43,571 bases of DNA from Rhodobacterales bacterium (GCA_002746935.1 PDRW01000040.1:1-43571), one strand, 5' to 3'; shown: positions 26,854 through 35,858, counted from the first letter of the stretch. Notes: generated from the sequence alone by a model not told the origin. Numbers and translations: made by a program.

Positions 26854-27645
26854 TCAGGTATTGTGCTCTTCCACCAGATCCACCCCGGCAACGGGCCGCA
26901 GCACATGCGGCCGCGCGGGATCGTAAAGCGCCGAATCGGCGAAGTCGCGCACCGCCCCCAGAGCCGGCCCCACAAGGATCAGCGCGGTGCGGGTGATCTT
27001 CTCGGCCCGGACCTTTGCGCGGATGTCGGCGAGCGTGCCCCGGATCAGCACCTCGTCGGGCCAGCCAACCCGCGCCGCCACCGCCACCGGACAATCGGCG
27101 CCATAATAAGGCAGCAGCACCCGCTCGATCTCGCGCATGTTGCGCACCGCCAGATGGATCGCCAGCGTCGTCCCGGTGCGAGCGAAATTCTCCAGCCGCT
27201 CGCCCTCCGGCATCGCGGTGGACTGCATCGACATCCGGGTCAGCACGATCGACTGGGCGATCTCGGGGATGGTCAGTTCCTGCCCCAGCGCCGCCGCCGC
27301 GGCCGCATAGGCCGGCACCCCGGGGATGATCTCATAGGCGATCCCGTCCGCCTGCAACCGGCGGATCTGCTCGGCGATGGCGCCATACAGGCTCGGGTCA
27401 CCGGAATGGACGCGCGCCACGTCTTCGCCCCGGTCGCGGGCGGCGCGGATCTCGGCATGGGTCTGGTCGAGGGTCATCGGCGCGGTATCCATGACCCGCG
27501 CCCCCTCGGGCGCCCCCGCCACCACCTCCGCCGGAACCAGCGAGCCGGCATAGAGGCAGACCGGACAGGCAGAGATGATCCGCTGAGCCTTGAGCGTGAG
27601 CAGCTCCGGGTCGCCCGGCCCGGCGCCGATGAAATAAACCTTCAT
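26854..27645 (-). CDS. cobM: Precorrin-4 C11-methyltransferase
   Basis: A SAM-dependent methylase of corrin ring synthesis, 263 residues. 'VYFIGAGPGDPELLTLKAQRII' is the N-terminal tetrapyrrole-methylase motif, with 'VARVHSGDPSLYGAIAEQIRRL' near 76-97, 'EIIPGVPAYAAAAAALGQELT' near 104-124, and 'VLTRMSMQSTAMPEGE' near 133-148 typical of CobM/CbiF. It is the last gene of the minus-strand cob operon, overlapping cbiG-cobJ by 4 bases (ATGA). It acts on precorrin-4 after CobJ. Confidence 0.93.
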   Translation of the reverse strand: MKVYFIGAGPGDPELLTLKAQRIISACPVCLYAGSLVPAEVVAGAPEGARVMDTAPMTLDQTHAEIRAARDRGEDVARVHSGDPSLYGAIAEQIRRLQADGIAYEIIPGVPAYAAAAAALGQELTIPEIAQSIVLTRMSMQSTAMPEGERLENFARTGTTLAIHLAVRNMREIERVLLPYYGADCPVAVAARVGWPDEVLIRGTLADIRAKVRAEKITRTALILVGPALGAVRDFADSALYDPARPHVLRPVAGVDLVEEHNT

Positions 27646-29441
27646 GACAGATCTCCGTCGATCCGGCGGGCATAGCCGCGCGGGGTAAACATCCGGGGCC
27701 CTTCGCCGAGTGCGGCCAGCCGGCTGTTGGAAGAGCCGACGATCACCACTGTCAGCATGTCGACGTCGCCGGTGTCGAGGTCTTCAAGCCTGCGGTAGCG
27801 TATGGTTTCATCCGGCCGCCCGAGGTTGGAGGCCAGCAGCACCGGGGTATCCGCCGGCCGGTGGCCAAGCAGGATGTCGCGAGCCTCGGTGAGCAGGGTG
27901 CGGCGGCGTTTCGAGACCGGATTGTAGAAGGCGATGACGAAATCGCCTTCAGCCGCGGCATGCAGACGGCGGAGAATGTCGTCGCGGGGGGTCAGCAGAT
28001 CGCTGAGCGAAATGGCGCAGAAATCATGCCCGAGCGGGGCGCCCGCGCGCGCGGCGGCGGCTTGCAGCGCCGAGATCCCGGGCGCACAGACCACCTCCGC
28101 CCGACGCGCCGCATCCGACACCCCATGCACCTCCGGCCCCCGGTCGAGCAGTTCGAACACCAGCGCGCCCATGGCATAGATCCCCGCGTCACCGGACGAC
28201 ACCAGCGCGATCCGCCGGCCCTTGCCAGCCTGTTCGAGAGCATAACGGCAGCGATCCTCCTCACCGCCGAGCGGAAAATCCTTGCGTTTCTTGCCCGCGG
28301 CGAGGGGGCCGAGCAGGTCGATGTAAAGCCCGTAGCCAACAAGCTCCTCGGCCTCGGCAATGAGTTTCGAGGCCTCGGGGGTGCGCCACGCCGCCTGACC
28401 GGGGCCGATGCCGACAATGGCGAGATGGCCGCGTGGACGGCCCTTGAGCCGGGTGATCGGCGCTTCCGCCCGGGCAAGCGCGCAAGTCGCCTCGGCGCTC
28501 TTGCGCTTCTCCACCACAAGGGCCGTGGCTTCGACACTCGCAAGCGCGGCGGCCTCGGCAACGCCATGGGTGCCGACCTCGGCAAAGACCACTTCGGACG
28601 GGTTTGCCAGCCGCGGCGTCATCGCCTCCAGTTCTTCCGCGGTGAACAGCCGCAGCGGCACGCCGAGCTTGCGGGCAAGCGCATTGACCGCAGGTTCATC
28701 GGCCTTGAGATCGAGCGTCGCCACCGCACCCACGGCGCCCGGCGCGATCCCGGCCTCGGCGAGGCTCTGTGTCACAAGCGCGTCAAGCCCGGCCGGATCG
28801 GCGTTGCGGGCGCAACCGACGCCCAGAACATACGCCTGCGGATGGTATACCAGCCGTGTGCCGCTGCCGTGGACGGGCTTTTCGGTCACCAGCAATTCGA
28901 CCGGCCCCTCCGGGTCCGCCGTGAGACCGAAAATGTTCTCACCGGTGACGCGCGGAGCAGCGCCCGACAGGAGCGCCGCCATCGCCTCCCGCGCGTCCTG
29001 CGGGTTTGCAAGCCGGTAGCCCGCGGGCGGTTCATCCAGCGCCGCGCCGAGGGCAACGTCGCCTGCGGTGGTGACCGCCGCCCGGGTTCCCAACAGCGCC
29101 GCGACCTCCCGCGCCAGCCGGTTGGCGCCGCGATGGCCGCCGAGCAGGGGCACGACGCTGGCGCCGTCGTCGGAAACCGCAAGCAGCGGTGGTTCGGTGC
29201 GTTTGTCGGCAAGCAGCGGCGCGACGGCGCGCACCAGAATGCCCGCGGCACAAACGCCGATCACCGGGGTGCCGGCGGCGAAAAGATCGCGCAGATGCGT
29301 GAGCGTGTCCGGGAAAAAGGCATCGGCACGGGCCACCCGGGTTTCGCGGCCATGCAAGGGCGCGCCGAGCACCTCGGCGATGCGGCGCGCGACGGGTTCG
29401 CCCGCGCGGTTGAGGGCGATCACGATCGGGGGTTGAGCCAC
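27642..29441 (-). CDS. cobJ: CbiG-CobJ fusion (precorrin-3B C17-methyltransferase)
   Basis: A 599-residue two-domain protein. Residues 1-325 are CbiG-like, with an N-terminal part (about 60-110, 'GVCAAGILVRAVAPLLADKRTEPPLLAVSDDGASVVPLLGGHRGAN') and a CobE-like C-terminal part (about 204-325, 'VLGVGCARNADPAGLDALV' to 'FAEVGTHGVAEAAALAS'). Residues 337-599 are CobJ/CbiH ('LAIVGIGPGQAAWRTPEASKLIAEAEELVGYGLYIDL', 'VSSGDAGIYAMG', 'FYNPVSKRR'). CobJ does ring contraction and C17 methylation. GTG start at 29441, inside the end of cobI (22-base overlap). The fusion couples an anaerobic-type lactone-opening domain to this methylase. Confidence 0.9.
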   Translation of the reverse strand: MAQPPIVIALNRAGEPVARRIAEVLGAPLHGRETRVARADAFFPDTLTHLRDLFAAGTPVIGVCAAGILVRAVAPLLADKRTEPPLLAVSDDGASVVPLLGGHRGANRLAREVAALLGTRAAVTTAGDVALGAALDEPPAGYRLANPQDAREAMAALLSGAAPRVTGENIFGLTADPEGPVELLVTEKPVHGSGTRLVYHPQAYVLGVGCARNADPAGLDALVTQSLAEAGIAPGAVGAVATLDLKADEPAVNALARKLGVPLRLFTAEELEAMTPRLANPSEVVFAEVGTHGVAEAAALASVEATALVVEKRKSAEATCALARAEAPITRLKGRPRGHLAIVGIGPGQAAWRTPEASKLIAEAEELVGYGLYIDLLGPLAAGKKRKDFPLGGEEDRCRYALEQAGKGRRIALVSSGDAGIYAMGALVFELLDRGPEVHGVSDAARRAEVVCAPGISALQAAAARAGAPLGHDFCAISLSDLLTPRDDILRRLHAAAEGDFVIAFYNPVSKRRRTLLTEARDILLGHRPADTPVLLASNLGRPDETIRYRRLEDLDTGDVDMLTVVIVGSSNSRLAALGEGPRMFTPRGYARRIDGDLS

Positions 29442-30139
29442 GGGTCAGCACCTTTCGTCACCAGGATCATCGAGAAATAGGGCGCCGGGTCGGGCGCTTC
29501 GGCGAGCGGCAGAATCCGTTGCGCGGGCAGGGTGGCGCGCTCGATATAGCGCGCGTTGTCCGCGAGGCCGAGGTCGCAAAGCAATGCGCGGATGCGGCCG
29601 AGGTGGCGGCCGAGCTTCATCACCGCGAAACTGTCGGCCATTTCCATACGGGCGCGCAGGGTTTCGCTGTCGAGCGGTGCGGGCAGGGTGGCCAGAACCT
29701 CGTTGCGGGCGGTGAGCGGCAGCCTGAGCGCGGCGGCAGCAGCGGTGAGCGAGGTGATGCCGGGGATCACCTCGACCTCGTAGCGGGGCGAAAGCCGGGC
29801 CAGCAGATACATGAAGGAGCCGTAGAACAGCGGATCGCCTTCGCAGAGTACGGTGACGTCGCGGCCTGCGTCGAGCATTGCGGCAATCCCGGCCGCGCCG
29901 GCGTCATAGCCCGCCTGCGCCGGGCCGCGCGCGGCGGTGATCGGGATTTCGATGGTGATCTCCTCGGCGCCGTCGCGGATATAGGGCGCGGCGATCTGGC
30001 GGGCGAAGCTCGCCGTGCCGGGCAGGGCGGGATAGGCGATCACCTCTGCCGCGCCGATGGTGCGCGCGGCCTTCACGGTGACCAGATCCGGGTCTCCGGG
30101 CCCGAGGCCGACGCCAACCATACGTCCAGGTATGGTCAT
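29420..30139 (-). CDS. cobI: Precorrin-2 C20-methyltransferase
   Basis: A SAM-dependent methylase that makes precorrin-3A from precorrin-2, 239 residues. The N-terminus 'GRMVGVGLGPGDPDLVTVKAARTIGAAEVIAYPA' and 'VTVLCEGDPLFYGSFMYLLARL' near 98-119 are typical of CobI/CbiL. Start ATG 30137-30139 overlaps the cobL stop (ATGA); a longer frame to 30334 antisense within cobL is not credible. It is internal to the cob operon. Confidence 0.93.
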   Translation of the reverse strand: MTIPGRMVGVGLGPGDPDLVTVKAARTIGAAEVIAYPALPGTASFARQIAAPYIRDGAEEITIEIPITAARGPAQAGYDAGAAGIAAMLDAGRDVTVLCEGDPLFYGSFMYLLARLSPRYEVEVIPGITSLTAAAAALRLPLTARNEVLATLPAPLDSETLRARMEMADSFAVMKLGRHLGRIRALLCDLGLADNARYIERATLPAQRILPLAEAPDPAPYFSMILVTKGADPWLNPRS

Positions 30140-31335
30140 CGCTTCACCAGGCTCCACTGGGTGACCGGCCGCAGCGGGCGCCAGCCGACGCCCTCGCCCA
30201 GCGGATCGGCACGGCTCACCGCCAGCTGCACCAGATCGCCGCCGTGGCGCCGGTGCAGCGCGATCAGCACCGCCTGGCTTTCGAGCGTGACCGCGTTGGA
30301 GACCAGACGGCCAAGCGGTTTGAGTGCCTTCCATGCGGCAGCGTATGTTTCTTCGCTGAGCCCGCCGCCGATGAACACCGCATCGGGCGGTTCCAGCCCC
30401 TCGAGCGCCTCAGGCACGAAGCCCTCGACCAGTTCCAGCCGCGGCACACCGAGGGCCAGCGCATTGGCGGCGGCCAGTGCCCGGCGGTCGGCGCGGGGTT
30501 CGATGCCGATGGCGCGGGCATAGCGGGCGGCGCGCATCCATTCGATCGCCACCGAGCCGCAGCCGGTGCCGATATCCCACAGCAGCGCGCCGCGCATCGG
30601 CATCAGCTTGGCGACCGTCACCGCGCGCACCTCGCGCTTGGTCATGGTGCCGTCATGTTCGAACAGCTTGTCGGACAGCCCCGGCACCCGCGGCAGCAGC
30701 GCGGCATTGGGGGCGGCGATGCAATCGACCGCGAGGGTGTTGAACGGCGGCACCTCGTGGGACCAGTTCTCGGCGGTCGCGTCGAACCGCGCCTCGTCTT
30801 CGGCGCCCATATTGGCGAGCACGGTCATCCGGCTGGCGCCGAAGCCGCGATCAGTGAGAAACCGCGCGATCTGCGTGGGCGTTTCGCTGCCGGTGGTGAG
30901 GATCAGCAGCCGCGCGTCGGGCTGGATGAAGGCGATCATCTGTTCGACCGGGCGGCCGTGGACGGTGAGGGTTTCGACATCGGCCATCGACCAGCCCATC
31001 CGTGCCGCGGCGAGCTGGAAGGCGGAAAGCTGCGGGTGATAGGTGATTTCGGCGGGCGCGATCTCGCGGCCGATCCGCGCGCCGACCGAGAACCACAGCG
31101 GATCGCCGGTGGCCAGCACCACCACCCGGGTGCCGCGCAATTGCTTGAGTTTTCCGGTGAGCGCGTCGAAGGGCGAGGGCCATTCGATCCGCTTCGCGTC
31201 GAGACCATCCGTCAGCGTATGGTGACGGGTGCCGCCGAGGATCACCTCGGCCGCTTCGACCACGGCGCGGGTCGCGGGGGTAAGCCCGTCGATGCCGTCT
31301 TCACCGATGCCGACGATGTGGAGCCAGGGGGTCAT
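30136..31335 (-). CDS. cobL: Precorrin-6B C5,15-methyltransferase (decarboxylating)
   Basis: 399 residues. The N-terminal CbiE-like part (about 5-200, 'LHIVGIGEDGIDGLTPATRAVVEAAEVILGGTRHHTL') is fused to a C-terminal CbiT-like SAM methyltransferase (about 220-399, with 'LLWDIGTGCGSVAIEWMRAAR' at about 250-270). This full fusion is the CobL arrangement, which methylates C5 and C15 and removes the acetate carboxyl on ring C. It overlaps cobH by ATGA and cobI by ATGA. Confidence 0.95.
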   Translation of the reverse strand: MTPWLHIVGIGEDGIDGLTPATRAVVEAAEVILGGTRHHTLTDGLDAKRIEWPSPFDALTGKLKQLRGTRVVVLATGDPLWFSVGARIGREIAPAEITYHPQLSAFQLAAARMGWSMADVETLTVHGRPVEQMIAFIQPDARLLILTTGSETPTQIARFLTDRGFGASRMTVLANMGAEDEARFDATAENWSHEVPPFNTLAVDCIAAPNAALLPRVPGLSDKLFEHDGTMTKREVRAVTVAKLMPMRGALLWDIGTGCGSVAIEWMRAARYARAIGIEPRADRRALAAANALALGVPRLELVEGFVPEALEGLEPPDAVFIGGGLSEETYAAAWKALKPLGRLVSNAVTLESQAVLIALHRRHGGDLVQLAVSRADPLGEGVGWRPLRPVTQWSLVKR

Positions 31336-31979
31336 GAAGATATCTCCGGAAGGCCCGCGGCGAGTGCGTTGACGGCGGCGGATGCCATGGCGGAACCGCC
31401 GCGCCTGCCGCGGAGGGCAATGAAACCGGTGCCGCGCGGGTCGCGGGCGAGCTCTGCCTTGGCTTCTGCCGCACCGACGAAACCGACAGGGAAGCCGAGG
31501 ATCAGCGCCGGACGCGGGCCGCCGGCGTCGATCAGCTCAAGCAGGTGAAACAGTGCCGTCGGGGCGTTGCCGATGGCGACCACGGCGCCGTCGAGGCGCT
31601 CCCCCCAGAGCTCGACGGCCGCGGCCGAGCGGGTGTTGGCGATGGCCTTGGCGCGGGCGGGGGTGGCGGGATCGTTGAGGGTGACGATCACCTCGTTTGC
31701 CGCCGGCAGGTAGCGGCGGATGATCCCGGCGGCGACCATTTCGCAATCGGCGAAGACCGGGGCACCGCGGGCAAGGGCGTCGGCGCCGGCCTCGAAGGCG
31801 TCGGGCGAGAAGGCGAGGCGGTCGGCCACCTCGACCATGCCGCAGGCGTGGATCACCCGCATCGCCAGCGCCGCCATGCCAGGCGGGAAACGGTCGAGCC
31901 GGGCTTCGCGGCGGACGGTCTCGAAGCTTTCGGCATAGATTTCGGCGGGGACGCGGCCGTAGCGCAGCGGGCGGGTCAT
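31332..31979 (-). CDS. cobH: Precorrin-8X methylmutase
   Basis: Moves a methyl group from C11 to C12, giving hydrogenobyrinate. 215 residues, usual size. 'FPPGMAALAMRVIHACGMVEVADRLAFS' near 32-59 includes the conserved His; 'VFADCEMVAAGIIRRYLPA' near 77-95 and 'LILGFPVGFVGAAEAKAELA' near 170-190 also fit. Overlaps both neighbours by ATGA. Confidence 0.95.
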   Translation of the reverse strand: MTRPLRYGRVPAEIYAESFETVRREARLDRFPPGMAALAMRVIHACGMVEVADRLAFSPDAFEAGADALARGAPVFADCEMVAAGIIRRYLPAANEVIVTLNDPATPARAKAIANTRSAAAVELWGERLDGAVVAIGNAPTALFHLLELIDAGGPRPALILGFPVGFVGAAEAKAELARDPRGTGFIALRGRRGGSAMASAAVNALAAGLPEISS

Positions 31980-33196
31980 CTCTTGCGCACCGATTCCGGT
32001 CCGTGCGGATGCGCCGCCTGCGGATAGGCCGGGTGGTGGTGGTGACCATGCGCATGCGTATGGTCATGCCCGTGCGAGTGCCCATGCCCGTGCGCGTGAC
32101 CATGCGCATGGGTATGGTGGGCCGCCATTTCCAGCCGGCATTCGCCGGTGCAGAACGTGTCGCAGAGCGGACAATCGGCCACATTGGAGCCCGGGGCCGA
32201 AGCGCCTTGCCCCTCCACATGGTGGTGGTGGCTCTCCTGCACCATCCCGACCTCGGCTTCGAAGCCCAGCACCTCGGTGCGGTATTTGCACATCACGCAG
32301 ACCGGCGGCGGCACCTCGCCGAAGGCCGGATGGCCGCGCCGCTCCGCCGCCGGAACATGCACATGCCCGCCCGCATGGGTCAGCACCTGTTCCCGGTAAG
32401 GGCAGGTCGCGCAATTGGGCGGCGGCACCGTGCCGAGCTGTTCGGTGGCGCGTTCGGCGAAGGTTTCGAGCACCTGTGGGTGGTCGCCGAGATAGCCCGC
32501 CTTGACGAAGGCGATCTCCGGGTGATCCGCTGCGACCCTGTCGGTGAAACCGTAGATCCGGTCGATGAGGATGCCGGAGAACAGGAAATAGGGGAACACC
32601 ACGATCCGCCGGTAGCCGAGTTTCACCGCGTGCCGCAGCACCGGTTCGACCGCCGGGAAGGTGACGCCGGAATAGCCCACCTCCAGCCAGCCGAAGCCGA
32701 GCCCCTCCTGAAGCAGCCGCGCGACCTTGGCGACATTGGCATTGGCGTCGGGGTCGGAGGCGCCGCGGCCGATCACCACGAGGCAGGTGTCTTCGAGCGG
32801 CACCGGCCCTTCGGCCGCATCCGCGCGGGCCACCGCTTCGCGCACCCGGTCGCCGGCGGCGGCGATCATCTTCGGGTCGACCCCGAGATCGCGGCCGTAG
32901 GAGATCTCGATCCCGTGTTCGGCGGCATAGGCGTTGAGCACCGTGGGAATGTCGTTCTTGGTGTGCATCGCGGCAAACAACATGCCGGGCACGGCGACGA
33001 TCCGGTCGCAGCCCGCCGCGCGCAGCCGGTCGAGCCCGACGCGGATCACCGGGTTGGCAAATTCCAGATAGCCATAGTCGCAGGCCCAGTCCCCGGGCAG
33101 CAGGGGGGGGAGTTTTTCCGCGAGGCAGGCGAATTCTTCCACCGCCTTCGTGCTGCGGGACCCGTGGCCGCAGAGCATCACGCCGATCTTCGTCAC
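31976..33196 (-). CDS. cbiX: CbiX-type sirohydrochlorin cobaltochelatase with metal-binding tail
   Basis: 406 residues, first large gene of the cob operon. The N-terminal chelatase part has His11 in 'LCGHGS' and 'GMLFAAMHTKNDIP' near 71-85, then a second half ('VVIGRGASDPDANANV', 'VVFPYFLFSGILIDRIYG'). The tail has Cys pairs CATC at 262-265 and CVMC at 300-303, the four Cys of CPLCDTFCTGEC (342-353) and a His-rich stretch (360-388, besides HHHH at 323-326). CbiX_L proteins with such tails bind Fe-S and store cobalt or nickel ions. Start GTG 33194-33196, one of few options here. Cobalt insertion early is the anaerobic-type route; whether it works that way here is open. Confidence 0.9.
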   Translation of the reverse strand: MTKIGVMLCGHGSRSTKAVEEFACLAEKLPPLLPGDWACDYGYLEFANPVIRVGLDRLRAAGCDRIVAVPGMLFAAMHTKNDIPTVLNAYAAEHGIEISYGRDLGVDPKMIAAAGDRVREAVARADAAEGPVPLEDTCLVVIGRGASDPDANANVAKVARLLQEGLGFGWLEVGYSGVTFPAVEPVLRHAVKLGYRRIVVFPYFLFSGILIDRIYGFTDRVAADHPEIAFVKAGYLGDHPQVLETFAERATEQLGTVPPPNCATCPYREQVLTHAGGHVHVPAAERRGHPAFGEVPPPVCVMCKYRTEVLGFEAEVGMVQESHHHHVEGQGASAPGSNVADCPLCDTFCTGECRLEMAAHHTHAHGHAHGHGHSHGHDHTHAHGHHHHPAYPQAAHPHGPESVRKR

Positions 33197-33199
33197 GGG

Positions 33200-33316
33200 T
33201 CAGGCTTTCCGCGGGAGGTTGGCGGGGAGCTCGGCCCTGCGCTCCCCGTGAGCGGGGCCGATGGCGGGGGTGAGGCCCGGCAAAAGCCCGAAGGCCGGGG
33301 CGAGAAGGGGTTTCAT
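33200..33316 (-). CDS. Short ORF heading the cob operon
   Basis: A 38-residue frame (start 'MKPLLAPAFGLLPGLTPAIG', end 'LPANLPRKA') with GGAAAGG at a suitable distance upstream of ATG 33314-33316, ending 3 bases before the cbiX GTG. It may be a leader peptide coupled to cbiX translation or a chance frame. It has no recognised domain and no string of regulatory codons that I can interpret. Confidence 0.45.
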   Translation of the reverse strand: MKPLLAPAFGLLPGLTPAIGPAHGERRAELPANLPRKA

Positions 33317-33361
33317 GGCGCGTCCTTTCCAATGACCGCATCGGTGCGGAGAGGCTTTGCC

Positions 33362-33442
33362 CCAGACGATGTGGGTCCGATCCCCGGGATGGGTCGATCT
33401 CGCCGCAGCACAGCTCTCCGGCCCCCGGGGGGGCTCGTCTGG
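33362..33442 (-). promoter_or_regulatory. Structured region upstream of the cob operon
   Basis: CCAGACGA (33362-33369) and TCGTCTGG (33435-33442) are perfect inverted repeats that would close an internal 65-base segment containing C- and G-rich runs. An inner hairpin-prone CCGCATCGGTGCGG (33337-33350) lies closer to the short ORF. The canonical B12-box sequence is not evident, so I do not call a cobalamin riboswitch. A regulatory leader remains possible. Confidence 0.4.
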
Positions 33443-33590
33443 CCCCGGGTATAGGCGAGGCTCGCGGGCATCACAATGCGTGAGCGGGCCGCAATGCGCG
33501 ACCGGTTGCCCCGGGTGCTGGCGCTGCGCCCCCGGGAGGCAAGACCTGGCGAGACTTGGAAAGCCGGGCCTGCGTGCCTATCTCCTGCCC

Positions 33591-33824
33591 ATGCAGTTCG
33601 TCTTGCTTCTCATCATCGGCGCCGCCGCCGGGTTCATCGCCACACGGATGATGAAACTCGACACCGGCCTGCTCACCACGGTCGCCATCGGCGTGTTCGG
33701 GGCGATCATCGGCGGCGTGGTGCTGCGGTTTCTGATCGGGCTGATGGGGGCGGCGTCGGGGTTTGTCGGCGCGGTGCTGGGGGCGGCGCTGCTGATCTGG
33801 CTGTGGCGGACCTTCGTGGAATAG
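33591..33824 (+). CDS. GlsB/YeaQ-like small membrane protein
   Basis: 77 residues with three hydrophobic segments separated by Gly-rich turns ('GAAAGFIATRMMKLDTGLLTTVAIGVFGAIIGGVVLRFLIGLMGAASGFVGAVLGAALLIWLW'), the GlsB/YeaQ/YmgE (transglycosylase-associated) type. Associated with stress in some bacteria. ATG 33591 was used because the first helix starts there. Confidence 0.8.
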   Translation: MQFVLLLIIGAAAGFIATRMMKLDTGLLTTVAIGVFGAIIGGVVLRFLIGLMGAASGFVGAVLGAALLIWLWRTFVE

Positions 33825-33869
33825 GCGGCGCCCGCAGGTAGGTGGAACAGGCGGCACCGGCGGGCGGGC

Positions 33870-34352
33870 TCACCCCTTCGCGGGCTTGAACGGCGCCATC
33901 CCTGCGCGGGCCAGCGCATCGGCGCGTTCGTTCTCCGCGTGGCCGGCATGGCCCTTGATCCATTTCCAGTCCACCTGATGCCGGGCCTGTGCCGCGTCCA
34001 GCCGCTGCCAGAGTTCGGCATTCTTCACCGGCTTCTTCGCGGCGGTCTTCCAGCCGTTCTTCTTCCAGCCATGGATCCAGCCGGTCACCCCGTTCTTCAC
34101 ATAGGCCGAATCGGTCACCACGGTGATCGCCGCCGGCCGGTCGAGCACCTCCAGCGCCATGATCGCCGCCATCAGCTCCATGCGGTTGTTGGTGGTCGCT
34201 GCCTCGCCGCCCTTGAGCTCGCGTTCCTTGACCACACGGCCGTCGTGCTTCGCCTCCAGCAAGACGCCCCAGCCCCCCGGGCCGGGATTGCCGGAACAGG
34301 CGCCGTCGGTATGGGCGACGAGCTCAACCACGGGACTGGATCCAGATGCCAT
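33870..34352 (-). CDS. rnhA: Ribonuclease HI
   Basis: Degrades RNA in RNA-DNA hybrids. 160 residues. '[23 protein letters not shown]' (about 10-32) has the first catalytic Asp (D17), '[18 protein letters not shown]' (about 54-71) the Glu, '[19 protein letters not shown]' the second Asp and '[15 protein letters not shown]' the last Asp. ATG 34350-34352 was chosen; a frame extending to 34424 would run inside the methyltransferase. It overlaps the methyltransferase end by 29 bases. Confidence 0.95.
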   Translation of the reverse strand: MASGSSPVVELVAHTDGACSGNPGPGGWGVLLEAKHDGRVVKERELKGGEAATTNNRMELMAAIMALEVLDRPAAITVVTDSAYVKNGVTGWIHGWKKNGWKTAAKKPVKNAELWQRLDAAQARHQVDWKWIKGHAGHAENERADALARAGMAPFKPAKG

Positions 34353-34911
34353 GAAACCCGGTGCCGTCCTGCCCGGTGCCCTCGCGGAAACCCCGCGCGA
34401 CCGGGGTGAACCCGGCCTCGGCAAGCCGCCGGTCGAGCCCGGCTTCGGTGTAGTAGCTGTAACGCCGCCCGAGCGCGTCGCGCGTCTCGCCTTCCCCGAG
34501 TTTCAGGCCGATGTGAAACAGCCCGCCGGGTTTCAGCGCGCGGTGGAGCCGGGCGAGGTGGCCCGGCATCGCGCTGCGGGGCGCGTGCAGCAGCGAATAA
34601 TTGGCCCATATGCCGTCATAAAGCGCGTCGCCGGCGATCTCGTCGAACGTGGCGAGGCGGGCGGCAACCCCGCGCGCGCGCGCCTCGGCAACCATGGCCG
34701 GCGTTGCGTCCACCGCGTCGACGCTGAAACCCTGCGCCATCAGCCGCTTTGCGGTGTCGCCCGGGCCGCAGCCGAGGTCGAGCACACGGGCGCCTTCGGG
34801 CAGCGCCGCGGCGAATTCGGCCAGCCCCGCAGCCGGGGCGCCGCCGGTGCGTTCGGCATAGGCGCGGGCATGGGCTTCATAGGCGGCGATGGTCTGGCGG
34901 TCGGCGCTCAC
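34324..34911 (-). CDS. Class I SAM-dependent methyltransferase
   Basis: 195 residues. Motif I '[16 protein letters not shown]' near 43-58, an acidic strand 2 '[14 protein letters not shown]', '[18 protein letters not shown]' near 97-115 as motif II/III region, and '[29 protein letters not shown]'. The substrate is unknown. Start GTG 34909-34911 overlaps the ispH TGA (GTGA), so it is cotranscribed with ispH. An upstream frame from 34911 is not available. Confidence 0.88.
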   Translation of the reverse strand: MSADRQTIAAYEAHARAYAERTGGAPAAGLAEFAAALPEGARVLDLGCGPGDTAKRLMAQGFSVDAVDATPAMVAEARARGVAARLATFDEIAGDALYDGIWANYSLLHAPRSAMPGHLARLHRALKPGGLFHIGLKLGEGETRDALGRRYSYYTEAGLDRRLAEAGFTPVARGFREGTGQDGTGFHGIWIQSRG

Positions 34912-35858
34912 GTTTCCATCCTCAGCACCCGTGGCACCTTGAATTCGACGCCTTCGCGGGCGGTCTCGACGATTTCGACGGTGAGATCATAGCGGTCGCG
35001 GAAGCCCTGAACCACCTCGTCCACCAGCAGCTCCGGCGCCGAGGCCCCTGCCGTCACCCCAACGGTGGCAATGCCGTCGAGCGCGGGCCAGTCGATCTCG
35101 CTCGCATCGCCGACCAGTTGGGCATAGCGGCAGCCGCGGGCGGAGGCCACTTCCACCAGGCGGCGGGAATTGGACGAATTCGGCGAGCCGATCACCAGCA
35201 GCGCATCCACCTTCGGCGCGATCGCCTTCACCGCCTCCTGACGGTTGGTGGTGGCGTAGCAGATGTCTTCCTTGTGGGGGCCGACGATGGCGGGGAAGCG
35301 CGCGTTGAGCGCGGCGACGATGTCGCGGGTGTCGTCCACCGACAGGGTGGTCTGGGTGATATAGGCGAGGCGTTCGGGGTCGCGGGGGGTGAGCGCGGCC
35401 ACGTCTTCGGCGGTTTCCACCAGCAACACCTCGCCCTCGGGCAACTGGCCCATGGTGCCGATGGTCTCGGGGTGGCCGGCATGGCCGATCATCACCATCT
35501 GGAGGCCGTTGCCGGCGTGACGTTCGGCTTCGATATGCACCTTGGAGACCAGCGGGCAGGTGGCGTCGACATAGACCATCTGACGCTGTTCCGCCTCCGC
35601 CGGGACCGCTTTTGGCACCCCGTGGGCGGAGAAGATCACCGGCCGGTCGGCGGGGCATTCGTCGAGCTCCTCGACGAAGACCGCGCCCTTTGCGCGCAGC
35701 GAGTCGACCACGAACTTGTTGTGCACGATTTCGTGTCGCACATAGATCGGCGCGCCCCATTTCTCGATCGCCATCTCGACGATCTTGATCGCCCGGTCGA
35801 CACCGGCGCAGAAGCCGCGCGGCGCGGCGAGATAGAGGGTGAGGCGGGGCTTGGTCAT
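34908..35858 (-). CDS. ispH: 4-hydroxy-3-methylbut-2-enyl diphosphate reductase
   Basis: The last step of the MEP isoprenoid pathway (also LytB), a 4Fe-4S enzyme of 316 residues. The iron ligands are Cys17 ('PRGFCAGVD'), Cys101 ('[10 protein letters not shown]') and Cys200 ('[11 protein letters not shown]'). Conserved His and Glu residues occur in 'EIVHNKFVV', 'FSAHGVPK' and 'TTNRQEAV'. It leads the ispH-methyltransferase-rnhA unit. Confidence 0.96.
   Translation of the reverse strand: MTKPRLTLYLAAPRGFCAGVDRAIKIVEMAIEKWGAPIYVRHEIVHNKFVVDSLRAKGAVFVEELDECPADRPVIFSAHGVPKAVPAEAEQRQMVYVDATCPLVSKVHIEAERHAGNGLQMVMIGHAGHPETIGTMGQLPEGEVLLVETAEDVAALTPRDPERLAYITQTTLSVDDTRDIVAALNARFPAIVGPHKEDICYATTNRQEAVKAIAPKVDALLVIGSPNSSNSRRLVEVASARGCRYAQLVGDASEIDWPALDGIATVGVTAGASAPELLVDEVVQGFRDRYDLTVEIVETAREGVEFKVPRVLRMET

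Noticed and set aside
33317-33590. Cobalamin riboswitch upstream of cbiX
   Set aside because: I looked for the B12 box and related conserved blocks on the minus strand and did not find them. Covariance search would be decisive.
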